Shown in pieces: positions 7,680 through 17,191 of a DNA stretch of 64,000 bases. A program made the position numbers and the translations under genes. The stretch comes from Mucilaginibacter glaciei (GTDB lineage: Bacteria > Bacteroidota > Bacteroidia > Sphingobacteriales > Sphingobacteriaceae). The notes under the pieces are model-generated. The model did no database searches. It was not told the DNA's origin and saw only the letters and a program-made list of their open reading frames with translations. The stretch lies in contig NZ_JACWMX010000003.1 of NCBI RefSeq assembly GCF_014773245.1, positions 62,001-126,000 of the forward strand, read 5' to 3'. Position 1 is the stretch's first letter, and each line of letters begins with the position of its first letter.

Positions 7680-9590
7680 TTATTTATAACTTCTTACCGT
7701 TAAGGATACATTCTCAAACACAAGCGGTTCCTTATGTAATTCGTGGGGCTCCAGTTCGCCCTTCCATTCCCAGGCAGACACGTAGCAATAGTCTTTATCA
7801 TTACGTAAAGCTTCGCCGTCAGGGGTTTGATACTCTTCGCGGAAATGCGCGCCGCAGGATTCTTCACGGCTTAAGGCATCGTCACACATCAGCAGGCCCA
7901 GATCAAAATAGTCGGCCACGCGACCGGCCTTCTCCAGTTCGCTGTTTACTTTTTCATCCCCAGTGATTTTCAGGTCCTGATAAAATTGCGTTCTTAATGC
8001 GGTGATCTCCGCAATTGTTTTGGTCAAACTTTCCTTGCTGCGCGCCAGCCCGCATCCGTTATAAAGCAGCTGCCCCAACTTTTTATGAAAATGGTCAGCA
8101 GAAAGGCGACCGTTGATCGTCAGGAAATTGCGTAGTTGTTCCCTAACGGTTTTTTCTGCTTCGGCAAAAGCCGGATGGTCTGTGGTTATCTTTTCCGCTT
8201 TCAGTTCCCCTGCTAAATAATTAGGGATGCTGTAAGGCGCGATAAAATAACCGTCAACCGATGCTTGTAATAGAGAATTTGCGCCCAAACGGTTAGCACC
8301 ATGATCAGCAAAATTTGCTTCACCCAATGCGAACAGCCCCGGTATCGTGGTCATCAGTTCATAATCCACCCAAAGGCCGCCCATGGTAAAATGGGCCGCC
8401 GGTGATATGAGCATCGGTTCCTCGTAGGCATTGACCGCATTGATCTTATCGTAAATTTTAAACAGGTTGCTGTATTTCTCTTTGATCTTTTCCTGTCCCT
8501 GCTCTTTGATCGCTTTAGAAAAATCCAAAAAAACGGCGTTCTTCATCACACCGACCCCACAACCCGCATCAATGCGTTCCTTTGCCGCCCGGGAAGCGAT
8601 GTCTCTCGGCGCTAAATTACCGAAGGTTGGATATCGCCTTTCAAGGTAGTAGTCTCGTTCAGCTTCAGGTATATCAATAGCCTTGCGGTCATCATGCGGC
8701 TTTAAGGGCACCCAAATCCTGCCGTCGTTACGCAATGATTCCGACATCAGCGTTAGCTTTGACTGATGCTCACCGGATTGCGGCAAACAGGTCGGGTGGA
8801 ACTGGATCCAGCTGACCCCGGACATGTAAGCGCCTTTTTTGTGCGCCCGCCAGATAGCGGATGAATTACAGCCCATGGCCAGCGTAGATAGGTAATAGAC
8901 CTTGCCATAACCGCCGGTACCTAATACCACCGCGTTGGCCGCATGACGTTCGATTTCACCGGTCACCAGGTCACGGGTGATGATGCCTTTTGCTTTGCCA
9001 TCAATTACTACTAATTCCAGCATTTCATGGCGGGTGTAGGCTTTTACCTTACCGGAACCCACCTGCCGCATCAGCGCTTGGTAAGCGCCCAATAATAGTT
9101 GTTGGCCGGTTTGCCCGCGGGCATAAAAGGTACGCGAAACCTGCACACCACCGAACGAACGGTTATTCAGGTAACCGCCATATTCACGGGCAAAGGGTAC
9201 GCCCTGCGCCACAGCCTGGTCAATCAGGTTGGCCGAACATTCTGCCAGCCGGTAAACGTTGGCCTCGCGCGAACGAAAATCTCCGCCCTTGATGGTGTCA
9301 GAAAACATACGAAATACGCTGTCTCCGTCATTTTTATAATTCTTAGCCGCGTTCACGCCACCCTGCGCTGCGACACTATGTGCCCTGCGGGGAGAATCCT
9401 GAAAACAAAAGGATTTGACATTATAGCCAAGTTCAGCCAGCGAGGCCGCACAGGAAGCTCCGGCCAAACCAGTACCTACTACAATCACATCCAGTTTTTT
9501 CCGGTTGCCGGGATTGACCAGTTTAACGTGCTCTTTATAGTTATCCCATTTGTCGGCCAGCGGGCCATCGGGTATTTTTGAATCTAACAT
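7680..9590 (-). CDS. sdhA: succinate dehydrogenase/fumarate reductase flavoprotein subunit
   Basis: A 636-residue catalytic subunit. It has an N-terminal dinucleotide fold [19 protein letters not shown] (about residues 35-53), the FAD-attaching His in AHSVAAQGG, the HPTC active-site segment, and the conserved [13 protein letters not shown] motif. The length matches B-type fumarate reductases/succinate dehydrogenases of Bacteroidota. It lies 4 bases after sdhC and 17 before sdhB. Together these make a complex with one di-heme membrane subunit that links C4-dicarboxylates to menaquinone. Confidence 0.95.
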   Translation of the reverse strand: MLDSKIPDGPLADKWDNYKEHVKLVNPGNRKKLDVIVVGTGLAGASCAASLAELGYNVKSFCFQDSPRRAHSVAAQGGVNAAKNYKNDGDSVFRMFSDTIKGGDFRSREANVYRLAECSANLIDQAVAQGVPFAREYGGYLNNRSFGGVQVSRTFYARGQTGQQLLLGAYQALMRQVGSGKVKAYTRHEMLELVVIDGKAKGIITRDLVTGEIERHAANAVVLGTGGYGKVYYLSTLAMGCNSSAIWRAHKKGAYMSGVSWIQFHPTCLPQSGEHQSKLTLMSESLRNDGRIWVPLKPHDDRKAIDIPEAERDYYLERRYPTFGNLAPRDIASRAAKERIDAGCGVGVMKNAVFLDFSKAIKEQGQEKIKEKYSNLFKIYDKINAVNAYEEPMLISPAAHFTMGGLWVDYELMTTIPGLFALGEANFADHGANRLGANSLLQASVDGYFIAPYSIPNYLAGELKAEKITTDHPAFAEAEKTVREQLRNFLTINGRLSADHFHKKLGQLLYNGCGLARSKESLTKTIAEITALRTQFYQDLKITGDEKVNSELEKAGRVADYFDLGLLMCDDALSREESCGAHFREEYQTPDGEALRNDKDYCYVSAWEWKGELEPHELHKEPLVFENVSLTVRSYK

Positions 9591-9594
9591 AAGG

Positions 9595-10254
9595 TCAATT
9601 ATTAAAATAGAGGTAGATAGGGATCAACATAAAGCCGCCGGTAATAAAGGCGGTATACACCCAGCCGGTATAACGTACCAGGTTTACATATTTGGGATGA
9701 TAGATGCCCAGTGTTCTTGCGGCGCTGAAAAAACCGTGGAGCAGGTGAAAGCCCAGGGCAATAAATGAGATCTCGTAGATGAGTACATACCACCATTCGT
9801 GAAAAGTAAGCACCACCACGCTGTACATATCTTTATTTCCCTGCTTATCCAAATTCATGGTCGTAAAATCCGATACATACCAGAAATCTTTCAGGTGGAT
9901 CACCAGGAAAACAAGAATCACGGTACCTAACAGACCCATATTGCGGCTGTTCCAGGTACTGGAGGCACCACGCTTGTCGTAGGCGTATTTGGTGCCGTTA
10001 GCCTTGTTGCTTTTACGGGTGATGATCAGCGCATATACCGCATGAGCGATGATAGACAGTAATAGTACCCAGGAAACGATCTTGATGAATAGATTCCCGG
10101 CCAGTAAATGCGAATACCAGTTAAACTGCTCTTTAGCTTCTGCCGCCGGTAGTAGTAATTGCAGGTTGCCCAGCAAATGGATCACCAGGAAGAAGCACAG
10201 GAACAGTCCTGTACCCGCCATGATGAGTTTATATTGAATGCTGCTTGTTTTCAT
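9595..10254 (-). CDS. sdhC: succinate dehydrogenase/fumarate reductase cytochrome b subunit
   Basis: A 219-residue B-type membrane anchor with five predicted transmembrane helices and histidines placed as heme b ligands (for example in [28 protein letters not shown] and [11 protein letters not shown]). The start is ATG 10254; a much longer open frame upstream runs antisense-like through the transporter gene and has no homology-like content. A 44-base gap separates it from the dicarboxylate transporter stop. It is the first of the sdhCAB genes. Confidence 0.92.
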   Translation of the reverse strand: MKTSSIQYKLIMAGTGLFLCFFLVIHLLGNLQLLLPAAEAKEQFNWYSHLLAGNLFIKIVSWVLLLSIIAHAVYALIITRKSNKANGTKYAYDKRGASSTWNSRNMGLLGTVILVFLVIHLKDFWYVSDFTTMNLDKQGNKDMYSVVVLTFHEWWYVLIYEISFIALGFHLLHGFFSAARTLGIYHPKYVNLVRYTGWVYTAFITGGFMLIPIYLYFNN

Positions 10255-10298
10255 AAATGTTGTTTGTTTGGTAGTTTTGGAGTTGAGTATTTGCAGGA

Positions 10299-11729
10299 CT
10301 ACCACAAGCCGATCACCTTCCACCACATTCCGCCGACAATAAACCACACAAGCAGGAACAGCACACTCATAAAAAAGCCCTGTTTCCACCAGTCTTTCAT
10401 ATCTACATAGGTGCTGCCAAAGAATATAGGTGCAGGCCCGTGAGCGTAATGGGTTAGTGAACCCATTAGTGTGGCACAGGCACCCAGAAAGATAGCCAGC
10501 ATGGTGCCGGGGATACCTACTGCGATACCCACTGTAAGAAATACAGAGAACATGGCCGCACATTGCGCCGTAGCACTGGCAAACATATAATGACAGTAGG
10601 AGTAAACGATTATAATGAGAGGGAAGGCGATTTGCCAGCTTAAATGGCCAAGTTGTGCGCCCACCAGGTGACCGAACCAACCAATGAGGCCCAAAGAGTT
10701 AAGATATGAACCCATCATCACCAGCGAGGAAAACCAAACGATGGTATCCCAGGCACCTTTTTCAGATTTGACATCATCCCAAGTGAGCACGCCGCAAAGC
10801 AGCAGTATACATAAACCGATGAGTGCGCCTGTCGTGGCATCGATAGACATCAAATTACCAAAGATCCAAAGCACAAGCAGAATGATAAAGGTGGCTACCA
10901 TTAGCCATTCCTGGATGCTGACCGGGCCCATTTTTTCAAGTTCCTTGGCTGCAATGGCTGGTGCTTCCGGCGTTTGTTTCAGTTCTGGCGGATATACCTT
11001 ATATAAGAATAACGGGATCAGTAAAAAGCAAACTAAACCGGGAACCGCCGCGGCTAAAGCCCAGCCTCCCCAGGTAATAGTAACGCCCAAATCCTTAGCA
11101 AATTTCTGCGCCATCGGGTTACTGGCGGTAGCCGTCAGGAACATCACCGAAGTAATCATATTTGCGTTGTAACTGCTCAGGGTTAGAAAAGCGCCGATCT
11201 TGCGGTGCGTTTCCGGCTTTTCGGGTGTTGAACCCATATTGACGGCGACCGATTTCATGATCGGGAAAATCACGCCGCCGGCCCTGGCGGTATTGCTCGG
11301 AATGGCCGGGGCAAGGATCAGGTCGGCGGTGTTCAAGCCATACGCTAAACCTAAAGTACTTTTGCCAAACAGCTTAATAAAGTTGTAGGCCAGCCTGGTC
11401 CCCAGTCCCGTTTTGATAAATCCGCGGGCAATAAAGAAGGCTAAACCAATCAGCCAGATGGTAGAATTACCAAACCCGCTTAATGCATTTTTAATAGAAG
11501 CCACCGGGTCGCCGGGAGCCAATACCTGTGTGCCTGCGCAAACAGTAATACCCAGCATGGCCATCGAACCCATTGGTGCGGCCTTTAAAATAATACCTAC
11601 AATGGTTGCAACGAAAATGGCCAGCAGGTGCCAGGCATTGGATTTAACGCCCTCCGGGACAGGAATGAACCAAATGATGAGGCCGACCGCTAAGGTAATA
11701 GCCAGCGTTTTTAAGTTAATGTCTTTCAT
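10299..11729 (-). CDS. DASS-family dicarboxylate transporter (anion permease)
   Basis: A 476-residue polytopic inner-membrane protein of the divalent anion:sodium symporter family, in the 2-oxoglutarate/malate translocator (CitT/TtdT/DiT1) branch. It has about a dozen hydrophobic segments and the conserved SNTARAGGVIFPI segment, a variant of the Ser-Asn-Thr substrate motif, near residue 144. Between a porin and sdhC, in one operon with fumC, it most plausibly moves fumarate, malate or succinate, perhaps by exchange. The exact substrate and coupling ion are inferred. Confidence 0.88.
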   Translation of the reverse strand: MKDINLKTLAITLAVGLIIWFIPVPEGVKSNAWHLLAIFVATIVGIILKAAPMGSMAMLGITVCAGTQVLAPGDPVASIKNALSGFGNSTIWLIGLAFFIARGFIKTGLGTRLAYNFIKLFGKSTLGLAYGLNTADLILAPAIPSNTARAGGVIFPIMKSVAVNMGSTPEKPETHRKIGAFLTLSSYNANMITSVMFLTATASNPMAQKFAKDLGVTITWGGWALAAAVPGLVCFLLIPLFLYKVYPPELKQTPEAPAIAAKELEKMGPVSIQEWLMVATFIILLVLWIFGNLMSIDATTGALIGLCILLLCGVLTWDDVKSEKGAWDTIVWFSSLVMMGSYLNSLGLIGWFGHLVGAQLGHLSWQIAFPLIIIVYSYCHYMFASATAQCAAMFSVFLTVGIAVGIPGTMLAIFLGACATLMGSLTHYAHGPAPIFFGSTYVDMKDWWKQGFFMSVLFLLVWFIVGGMWWKVIGLW

Positions 11730-11738
11730 GGTTGAATG

Positions 11739-12890
11739 TTAAAAGCGGACCTGCAATTGCAGATAAGCCAGGTTATGATTGTTGGCAGTAGTTAAGGGGA
11801 TGGTGTGCTGGTACATATCAATCGATACTCCTAATTGCAGGGCAGCATAAAAATCATCGGCAAAGATTAATGATACGTTGGGGATGACGGTTTGCCTGGA
11901 ATTGTGGTTAAGTTGATAATTCTCGTTAAAATATTCATAACGAGACGAAAACTCGATCGCCCTTACCCGCCGCATATTGTAATTATATCGAACGATCGGG
12001 AATATGTAAAAGCCCTGCATCCGCACATCTTTTAAAGTAGGTTTAACCGTTAGCGAATTATAGAGTGCAAAATTTGTCCCCGTTTTATATTCACCGCCCA
12101 GGGATACTTCCCAGCGCTCGTTCAGGGGCACGCTGCTTTTTACGTCGATACCGAGTGCATCGCCGGTTCCCGCACCTAAGCTACCTTGTGCCGCATTAAC
12201 GCCCACAGTAAAACCTTTTAGCAGGTCAGCTTCGATACGTCCATAAAAGTTTTTCCTATTATCGTTATCATTGGCCTGGTTGCGGTTATTGCCATTGTAG
12301 GCCCCGGCATAATATCTTAATTTACCGCTGGCATTGATATTGCCGAATACGGCAACGCCGGTTTGAAAGCTCTGCCAGCCGCTGGCTCCGAACGCATAAT
12401 ATTGGTTGGAATAATCCAGTGTGCGGATAATATCATTGGGAACGACATCCTCGATCCCGAAAAACGGCCGGAACTGCCCGGCCTGTACATTCAGATATTT
12501 ATTTAAAGTGTATTTAACAAAAGCATTTTCCAGTACTTTGTTAGTAGGATCGCTGCTGAACTCGGCAAAATTCATCAGCAGGTTGGCTGAAAAGTGATCG
12601 TTTACCGTGCCTTTAACAACAAAACGCACACGCTTCAACATGAAAGTATTGGTGATTTTACCCGTTGTTGCCGTCGGGTCGAAATTCTTGCCATTCACAT
12701 CAACATTTTTGGTAAGCGAGCCAAGAAATCTTGTCTGTAAAAGACCGGCGAAGGTGATAGATCTATGATAGGTAGAGAAATTTTTGATGGTATCGGTATT
12801 TACATGTGGTGTTGCAGCGGTCTGTTGTGCCGCCGCCTTAAGACAGGAAAAGAACAGCAGTATCGAGAGAGGGATATATAAATTTTTCAC
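11739..12890 (-). CDS. outer-membrane porin (OprO/OprP-like)
   Basis: A 383-residue beta-barrel protein with a signal peptide (residues 1-21, ending AAAQQ) and alternating amphipathic strands. It ends in LAYLQLQVRF, a typical C-terminal Phe beta-barrel signal. Features such as KRVRFVVKGTVNDHFSANLL and VQAGQFRPFFGIE are typical of phosphate-selective-porin-like proteins. It lies between fumC (34-base gap) and the DASS transporter (9-base gap). It probably supplies organic diacids rather than phosphate here, an inference from context. Confidence 0.82.
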   Translation of the reverse strand: MKNLYIPLSILLFFSCLKAAAQQTAATPHVNTDTIKNFSTYHRSITFAGLLQTRFLGSLTKNVDVNGKNFDPTATTGKITNTFMLKRVRFVVKGTVNDHFSANLLMNFAEFSSDPTNKVLENAFVKYTLNKYLNVQAGQFRPFFGIEDVVPNDIIRTLDYSNQYYAFGASGWQSFQTGVAVFGNINASGKLRYYAGAYNGNNRNQANDNDNRKNFYGRIEADLLKGFTVGVNAAQGSLGAGTGDALGIDVKSSVPLNERWEVSLGGEYKTGTNFALYNSLTVKPTLKDVRMQGFYIFPIVRYNYNMRRVRAIEFSSRYEYFNENYQLNHNSRQTVIPNVSLIFADDFYAALQLGVSIDMYQHTIPLTTANNHNLAYLQLQVRF

Positions 12891-12924
12891 TTGGGGGTTG
12901 TTAATTAAAATTATAATTGGGCGG

Positions 12925-14352
12925 CTAAAGGCTACCTACCATATTTGCCGGGTTTACCCAAAGATCGAATTGTCCGTTGGTAACCAATTTCAAGCCGATA
13001 GCAGATTCTCTAAGCGTTAGGTTTTCTTTCATCGCTTTTTGGGCAATTTTAGCGGAGTTTTCATAACCGATATGAGGGTTAAGTGCAGTCACCAGCATTA
13101 AGGATGCTTCGAGATGCTTCTTGATACCCCCGTAATTAGGTTCGATTCCCCGGGCGCAGTGCTGTTCGAAGGAAGTGCAGGCTTCGCCAATCAGGCGGGC
13201 CGACTGCAGGAAATTAACCGCCATGACAGGTTTAAATACATTTAGCTGGAATTGCCCGTTGGAGCCCGCTATAGAAATAGTGACATCGTTCCCCATAACC
13301 TGGGCAGCCACCATTGTTACCGCTTCATTTTGAGTAGGATTGATCTTACCCGGCATAATAGACGACCCGGGTTCATTTTCGGGTAAATGCAGTTCGCCGA
13401 CACTGCAGCGCGGGCCGGAGGCTAGCATACGGATATTATTGGCAATCATCATCAGGGATACCGCGATCTGTTTAAGCGCGCCATGGCTTTCTACGATAGC
13501 GTCATGGGCTGATAGTGCTTCATACTTATTATCAGCCGTGCGTAAAGGCAGTCCGGTGAATTGCGCAATGTAGGCAGCGACTTTCACATCGTAACCTTTC
13601 GGTGTATTCATACCAGTACCAACAGCCGAGCCTCCTAAGGCCAGTTCGGCTAAGTGATCTAAAGTATTTTTTAAAGCTTTTAAGCCATGGTCAAGTTGGG
13701 AGACATAGCCGGACATTTCCTGTCCGAGGGTTAGTGGCGTAGCGTCCATCAGATGCGTGCGGCCGATCTTTACCACATCTTTGAAAGCGATGGATTTCGC
13801 TTTTAAAGTTTCCCTTAATTTCTTTATACCGGGGATGGTCACATCAATCAGCATCTTATATGCTGCGATATGCATAGCGGTAGGGAAGGTATCATTTGAT
13901 GATTGTGATTTGTTTACATCATCATTGGGGTGAATCTCCGTTTTACCTTCGCCTAAAGTATGTCCGGCCAATACATGCGCACGGTTGGCGATTACTTCGT
14001 TCACGTTCATGTTAGACTGTGTGCCTGAACCGGTTTGCCAGATCACTAATGGAAATTCATCGGGTAGTTGACCTGCAATGATCTCGTCGCAAACACCGGC
14101 GATCTCGTCGCGTTTTTCAACCGTTAAAACACCGAGGTCGGTATTTGCATAGGCTGCAGCTTTTTTCAATTGTGCGAAGGCACTTATAATCTCCGTCGGC
14201 ATCGAGGCTTTCGGGCCTATCTTGAAATTATTACGGGAGCGTTCTGTTTGCGCGCCCCAGTAACTTTTCAAAGGGACACGTACCTCGCCCATGCTATCAT
14301 GTTCGGTCCTGAAATCTGTTGTTGCATCCGGAATTTTCGTAGTATCTGACAT
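12925..14352 (-). CDS. fumC: class II fumarate hydratase
   Basis: A 475-residue fumarase that interconverts fumarate and malate in the cytoplasm. It shows [18 protein letters not shown], the H-P-N-DDVN-SQSSND segment (about 147-160) and the fumarase/aspartase signature [16 protein letters not shown] chose ATG 14352 (MSDTTKIPD) because the 31 codons further upstream do not resemble the family. It heads the operon with porin, dicarboxylate carrier and sdhCAB, so imported malate could be dehydrated and fumarate respired, or the reverse. A weak TGAC-N4-ATCA palindrome lies 81 bases upstream. Confidence 0.95.
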   Translation of the reverse strand: MSDTTKIPDATTDFRTEHDSMGEVRVPLKSYWGAQTERSRNNFKIGPKASMPTEIISAFAQLKKAAAYANTDLGVLTVEKRDEIAGVCDEIIAGQLPDEFPLVIWQTGSGTQSNMNVNEVIANRAHVLAGHTLGEGKTEIHPNDDVNKSQSSNDTFPTAMHIAAYKMLIDVTIPGIKKLRETLKAKSIAFKDVVKIGRTHLMDATPLTLGQEMSGYVSQLDHGLKALKNTLDHLAELALGGSAVGTGMNTPKGYDVKVAAYIAQFTGLPLRTADNKYEALSAHDAIVESHGALKQIAVSLMMIANNIRMLASGPRCSVGELHLPENEPGSSIMPGKINPTQNEAVTMVAAQVMGNDVTISIAGSNGQFQLNVFKPVMAVNFLQSARLIGEACTSFEQHCARGIEPNYGGIKKHLEASLMLVTALNPHIGYENSAKIAQKAMKENLTLRESAIGLKLVTNGQFDLWVNPANMVGSL

Positions 14353-14874
14353 ACATTGATGGTGTTTAATTCGTATGCCGTAAAGGTGGACTAATGCTTT
14401 CCGTGCGCGATGACAGGGAACACGGCAATAGATGACCCTCATCACAATGTATTGCTAATTTGAAATTTGGCTGATTTATCATCTTATACAAGTTTCGATA
14501 AAACAATAAACGGTTGGAATAAATGCGTCAACGGCATTAAAAGTTAATCATCCGTTGGATTATGTTTGTCGCACCTGAATATCAGTCGCACTGATCTTCA
14601 CCGGATGTATTTATATGATTAAAATAGAAACACAATAATCATTTCCCGATTATTCCTGATCGGTCGGTTTTTACAACGACTACATCAGGCGGTACCTTTT
14701 ATATGCAATGCAGTTGCTATGGAAAGTGACCTTTGTTAGGCTTTTTATAACAAAAAGACTTTCAATTGCTTTTTAATGACAAGCGTCATTAATTTTCATG
14801 CGATTCGTCAGTTAATGACACTTTAATTTGCTGATATTCGTTTTGGCGATCATATAGTCAGGTCCTCACCAATT
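14353..14874. other. 522-base divergent intergenic region between fumC and the FixL-like kinase
   Basis: No coding frame is supported here. It holds a weak palindrome TGAC-CCTC-ATCA (14433-14444) on the fumC side, which has no TAnnTTTG element at the spacing seen elsewhere. On the kinase side is the strongest palindrome of the window (14773-14792), followed by a second half-site TTAATGAC at 14812-14819, 39 bases from the first. The remaining sequence is A/T-rich without clear hairpins. Confidence 0.6.
14773..14792 (+). promoter_or_regulatory. perfect 20-base CRP/FNR-type palindrome upstream of the kinase gene
   Basis: TTAATGAC-AAGC-GTCATTAA is a perfect 8+4+8 inverted repeat, the most symmetric copy of the TGAC-N4-GTCA motif. 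The kinase ATG is 83 bases downstream. Candidate -7 elements are TTAATTTG (14823-14830) and TCGTTTTG (14838-14845), both 7 of 8. Their distances from the palindrome centre (40.5 and 55.5) do not match the 29 or 51.5 seen elsewhere, so activation or repression at this promoter is unclear. It suggests autoregulation by the adjacent CRP-type regulator. Confidence 0.7.
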
Positions 14875-16065
14875 ATGGAAAACACCGCGCTATTAATTGC
14901 CATTATACAAAATGCAATAGATGGGATCATTACCATTGATGACAAAGGCACGATCGAGCTGATCAATCCCGCAGCCTGCGCTTTGTTTGATTACGAACCC
15001 AATGAGGTGATAGGCGAGAATATTAAAATATTAATGCCCGACCCTGACAAGAACCAGCACGATAATTTTCTCTATCGCTACCAGGCCACCGGGAAAGCCA
15101 ATATTATGGGCGTTGGCCGTGAGGTACTGGGGCTTAGAAAAGACGGTACGATCTTCCCCTTTCGTTTAGGATTGAGCGAAGTGCAGTTTTCCGGTCGCCG
15201 CATCTTTACCGGTTTTATACACGACCTTAGTAAGGAAAAAGAAGCGGAGCGCAAGCTGAAAGATTACGCGGCGCATTTAGAGGAATTGGTGGAAGTGCGG
15301 ACGATGGCTTTAAAGAACACCGTAAAGGCTTTGCAAGTTGCGCAGGATGACCTGAATGTGCTGCTTGACAAAGAAAAGGAACTGGGCTTGTTAAAAAGCC
15401 GGTTTGTATCCATGGCTTCGCATGAATTCCGTACTCCGCTTACATCGATCAAACTATCTGCATCCCTCATCGAAAAATATGCCGAACCACTTAAAAGTGA
15501 AAGCATTACCAAGCATGTCGGCAAGATTAAAAACGCGGTTGGTAACCTGACCACCATATTAAATGATTTCCTTTCTCTTGAAAAACTGGAGGCCGGTAAG
15601 GAAGAAGTGAATTACGTGGACTTTGACCTCGTCAAATTTTCTGAGGAAATCGCGGAGGAAATGCAGGTTATGGCTAAAAAGAACCAGCATATCATTTACC
15701 TGCATTCCGGCATCCACAGTAGGGTGCGGCTTGATCAGAACTTGCTGAAGAACTGTATTAATAACCTGATCACCAATGCCATTAAATACTCCGGCGAAAA
15801 CACCTTTATCGATTTTAATACCGAGATCAATGAAACCCATTGTATTATTACGGTAAAGGATAATGGCATCGGCATACCCGAAGCCGATCAGAAACATCTG
15901 TTCGAAGCGTTTTTCCGGGCGCATAATACCGGTACCATACCAGGTACAGGCCTGGGCTTAAACATTGTGACCCGGTATGCGGGCCTGATGAATGGTTCGG
16001 TAAATTTCAAATCCGAAGTAAACCAGGGAACATTATTTACCATTTCATTTCCAAATCATGAGTAA
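14875..16065 (+). CDS. FixL-like heme-PAS sensor histidine kinase
   Basis: A 396-residue cytoplasmic kinase with one PAS domain (about 5-120), a coiled linker (120-175), HisKA with phospho-acceptor H183 in ASHEFRTP, and HATPase_c (about 285-394, motifs NNLITNAIKYS, DNGIGIP and GTGLGL). The PAS aligns without gaps to Bradyrhizobium FixL around its heme pocket: H62 at the heme-ligand His200 position, R68 at Arg206, I77 at Ile215 and R82 at Arg220, with LMPDPDKNQHD matching the FixL LMPEPDRSRHD stretch. His214 of FixL is N76 here. No transmembrane segment is seen. It overlaps the regulator gene by 8 bases. An oxygen or other diatomic-gas sensor is the best guess; heme binding itself is inferred. 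Confidence 0.85.
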   Translation: MENTALLIAIIQNAIDGIITIDDKGTIELINPAACALFDYEPNEVIGENIKILMPDPDKNQHDNFLYRYQATGKANIMGVGREVLGLRKDGTIFPFRLGLSEVQFSGRRIFTGFIHDLSKEKEAERKLKDYAAHLEELVEVRTMALKNTVKALQVAQDDLNVLLDKEKELGLLKSRFVSMASHEFRTPLTSIKLSASLIEKYAEPLKSESITKHVGKIKNAVGNLTTILNDFLSLEKLEAGKEEVNYVDFDLVKFSEEIAEEMQVMAKKNQHIIYLHSGIHSRVRLDQNLLKNCINNLITNAIKYSGENTFIDFNTEINETHCIITVKDNGIGIPEADQKHLFEAFFRAHNTGTIPGTGLGLNIVTRYAGLMNGSVNFKSEVNQGTLFTISFPNHE

Positions 16066-17110
16066 GACCGTATTAATTATTGAAGACAATGATGACATTC
16101 GCGAGAATGTGGTCGAAATATTGGAACTGGCCGGGTTCAACGTTCACCAGGCTCCCAACGGAAAAACAGGGGTTGACCTGGCCGCACAGCACCACCCCGA
16201 CCTCATCCTTTGTGACATTATGATGCCGGAACTGGATGGTTACGGTGTATTGTACATGCTCAACAAGAATCCGGAAACGGAGCATATCCCTTTTATCTTT
16301 CTAACTGCACGGGCGGAAAGGCTTGACCTGCGAAAAGGTATGGAAATGGGTGCGGATGACTACCTGACCAAACCTTTTGATGATCTGGAGTTATTGAACG
16401 CTATCGATGTCCGTTTGAAAAAGCAGGCGGCACAGGAAAAATTTTATAGCAAATCACTTGACCGGCTACATACCTTGTTCAGTAAAAATGACGGGCTTTC
16501 TGAGCTCAAAAAGATTATCCAGGAACGCCGGACAAGAGCGTTTAAAAAGAACCAGGTTATCTATTACGAGGGAGATAAAGGAAACGGACTTTACCTGCTG
16601 CTAAGCGGTAAGGTTAAATGCATCAAACTCGCTAAAGACGGGCGCGAACTCATGACCGGGCTTTATGGTCCGGATGAATATTTGGGCATAAACGCTATGC
16701 TTTTGAACGAAGAACATTCCGATACGGCAACTGCGATGGAGGATTCCGTGTTATGCCTCATCCCGAAAGACCTACTGGAACAACTGTTAAATCAATATCC
16801 GGATGTGGCCCGGGAGTTTATAAAACTTTTAGCGCACGATATAAAGGAAAAAGAAGAACAGTTGCTCCAGATGGCGTATCACTCGGTGCGAAAAAAAATG
16901 GCCGAAGCGATGGTGCGCCTGCAGCTGCAACATCCGGAATTGGAACATGGCTTTAAGATTTCCCGTGAAGACCTTGCCGCCCTTACCGGTATGGCAACGG
17001 AGTCTGTAAGCAGGACATTGACCGATTTTAAGGAAGAAGGACTGATCGATAAAAAAGGAAGTGTGATAACGATCTTAAAATTAAACGCACTTGCTAAAAT
17101 GAAAAACTGA
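16058..17110 (+). CDS. response regulator: receiver fused to CRP/FNR-type DNA-binding module
   Basis: A 350-residue protein: receiver domain (about 1-122; acidic pocket EDNDD, phospho-acceptor Asp in LILCDIMMPE near 53, Thr in FLTAR, Lys in LTKPF), a cyclic-nucleotide-binding-type beta-roll (about 150-265) and a CRP-type winged helix (about 280-345). The recognition helix reads TESVSRTLTDF, with the E-x-x-S-R arrangement used by FNR/CRP proteins. No N-terminal Fe-S cysteine cluster is present, so sensing is expected to come through phosphorylation by the upstream kinase. It is the natural candidate to bind the TGAC-N4-GTCA palindromes around it. Confidence 0.9.
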   Translation: MSKTVLIIEDNDDIRENVVEILELAGFNVHQAPNGKTGVDLAAQHHPDLILCDIMMPELDGYGVLYMLNKNPETEHIPFIFLTARAERLDLRKGMEMGADDYLTKPFDDLELLNAIDVRLKKQAAQEKFYSKSLDRLHTLFSKNDGLSELKKIIQERRTRAFKKNQVIYYEGDKGNGLYLLLSGKVKCIKLAKDGRELMTGLYGPDEYLGINAMLLNEEHSDTATAMEDSVLCLIPKDLLEQLLNQYPDVAREFIKLLAHDIKEKEEQLLQMAYHSVRKKMAEAMVRLQLQHPELEHGFKISREDLAALTGMATESVSRTLTDFKEEGLIDKKGSVITILKLNALAKMKN

Positions 17111-17172
17111 CCAGCGTCATACTTATATGCAACGCAGCGCATGCGTTATCTGCTTCCTGAAGCTTAATTTTG
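17108..17172 (+). promoter_or_regulatory. CRP/FNR-type operator and promoter of the gene at 17192
   Basis: The palindrome TGAC-CAGC-GTCA at 17108-17119 overlaps the stop codon of the regulator gene. A perfect -7 element TAATTTTG lies at 17165-17172, starting 51.5 bp from the palindrome centre. That spacing is repeated at 20456-20520 and would put the operator near -62 to -64, a class I position. The ATG at 17192 is 20 bases after the -7 element. Confidence 0.65.
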
Positions 17173-17191
17173 TATAGTAAATACAATAATT

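Noticed and set aside
10255..10680. Long upstream extension of the sdhC reading frame (total 361 residues)
   Set aside because: The extension runs inside the dicarboxylate transporter gene in another frame, has a Cys/Arg/Tyr-rich composition unlike a protein, and the B-type cytochrome begins naturally at ATG 10254.
14471..14480. TGATTTATCA palindrome near fumC
   Set aside because: It has a two-base instead of four-base spacer, so it does not fit the operator model.
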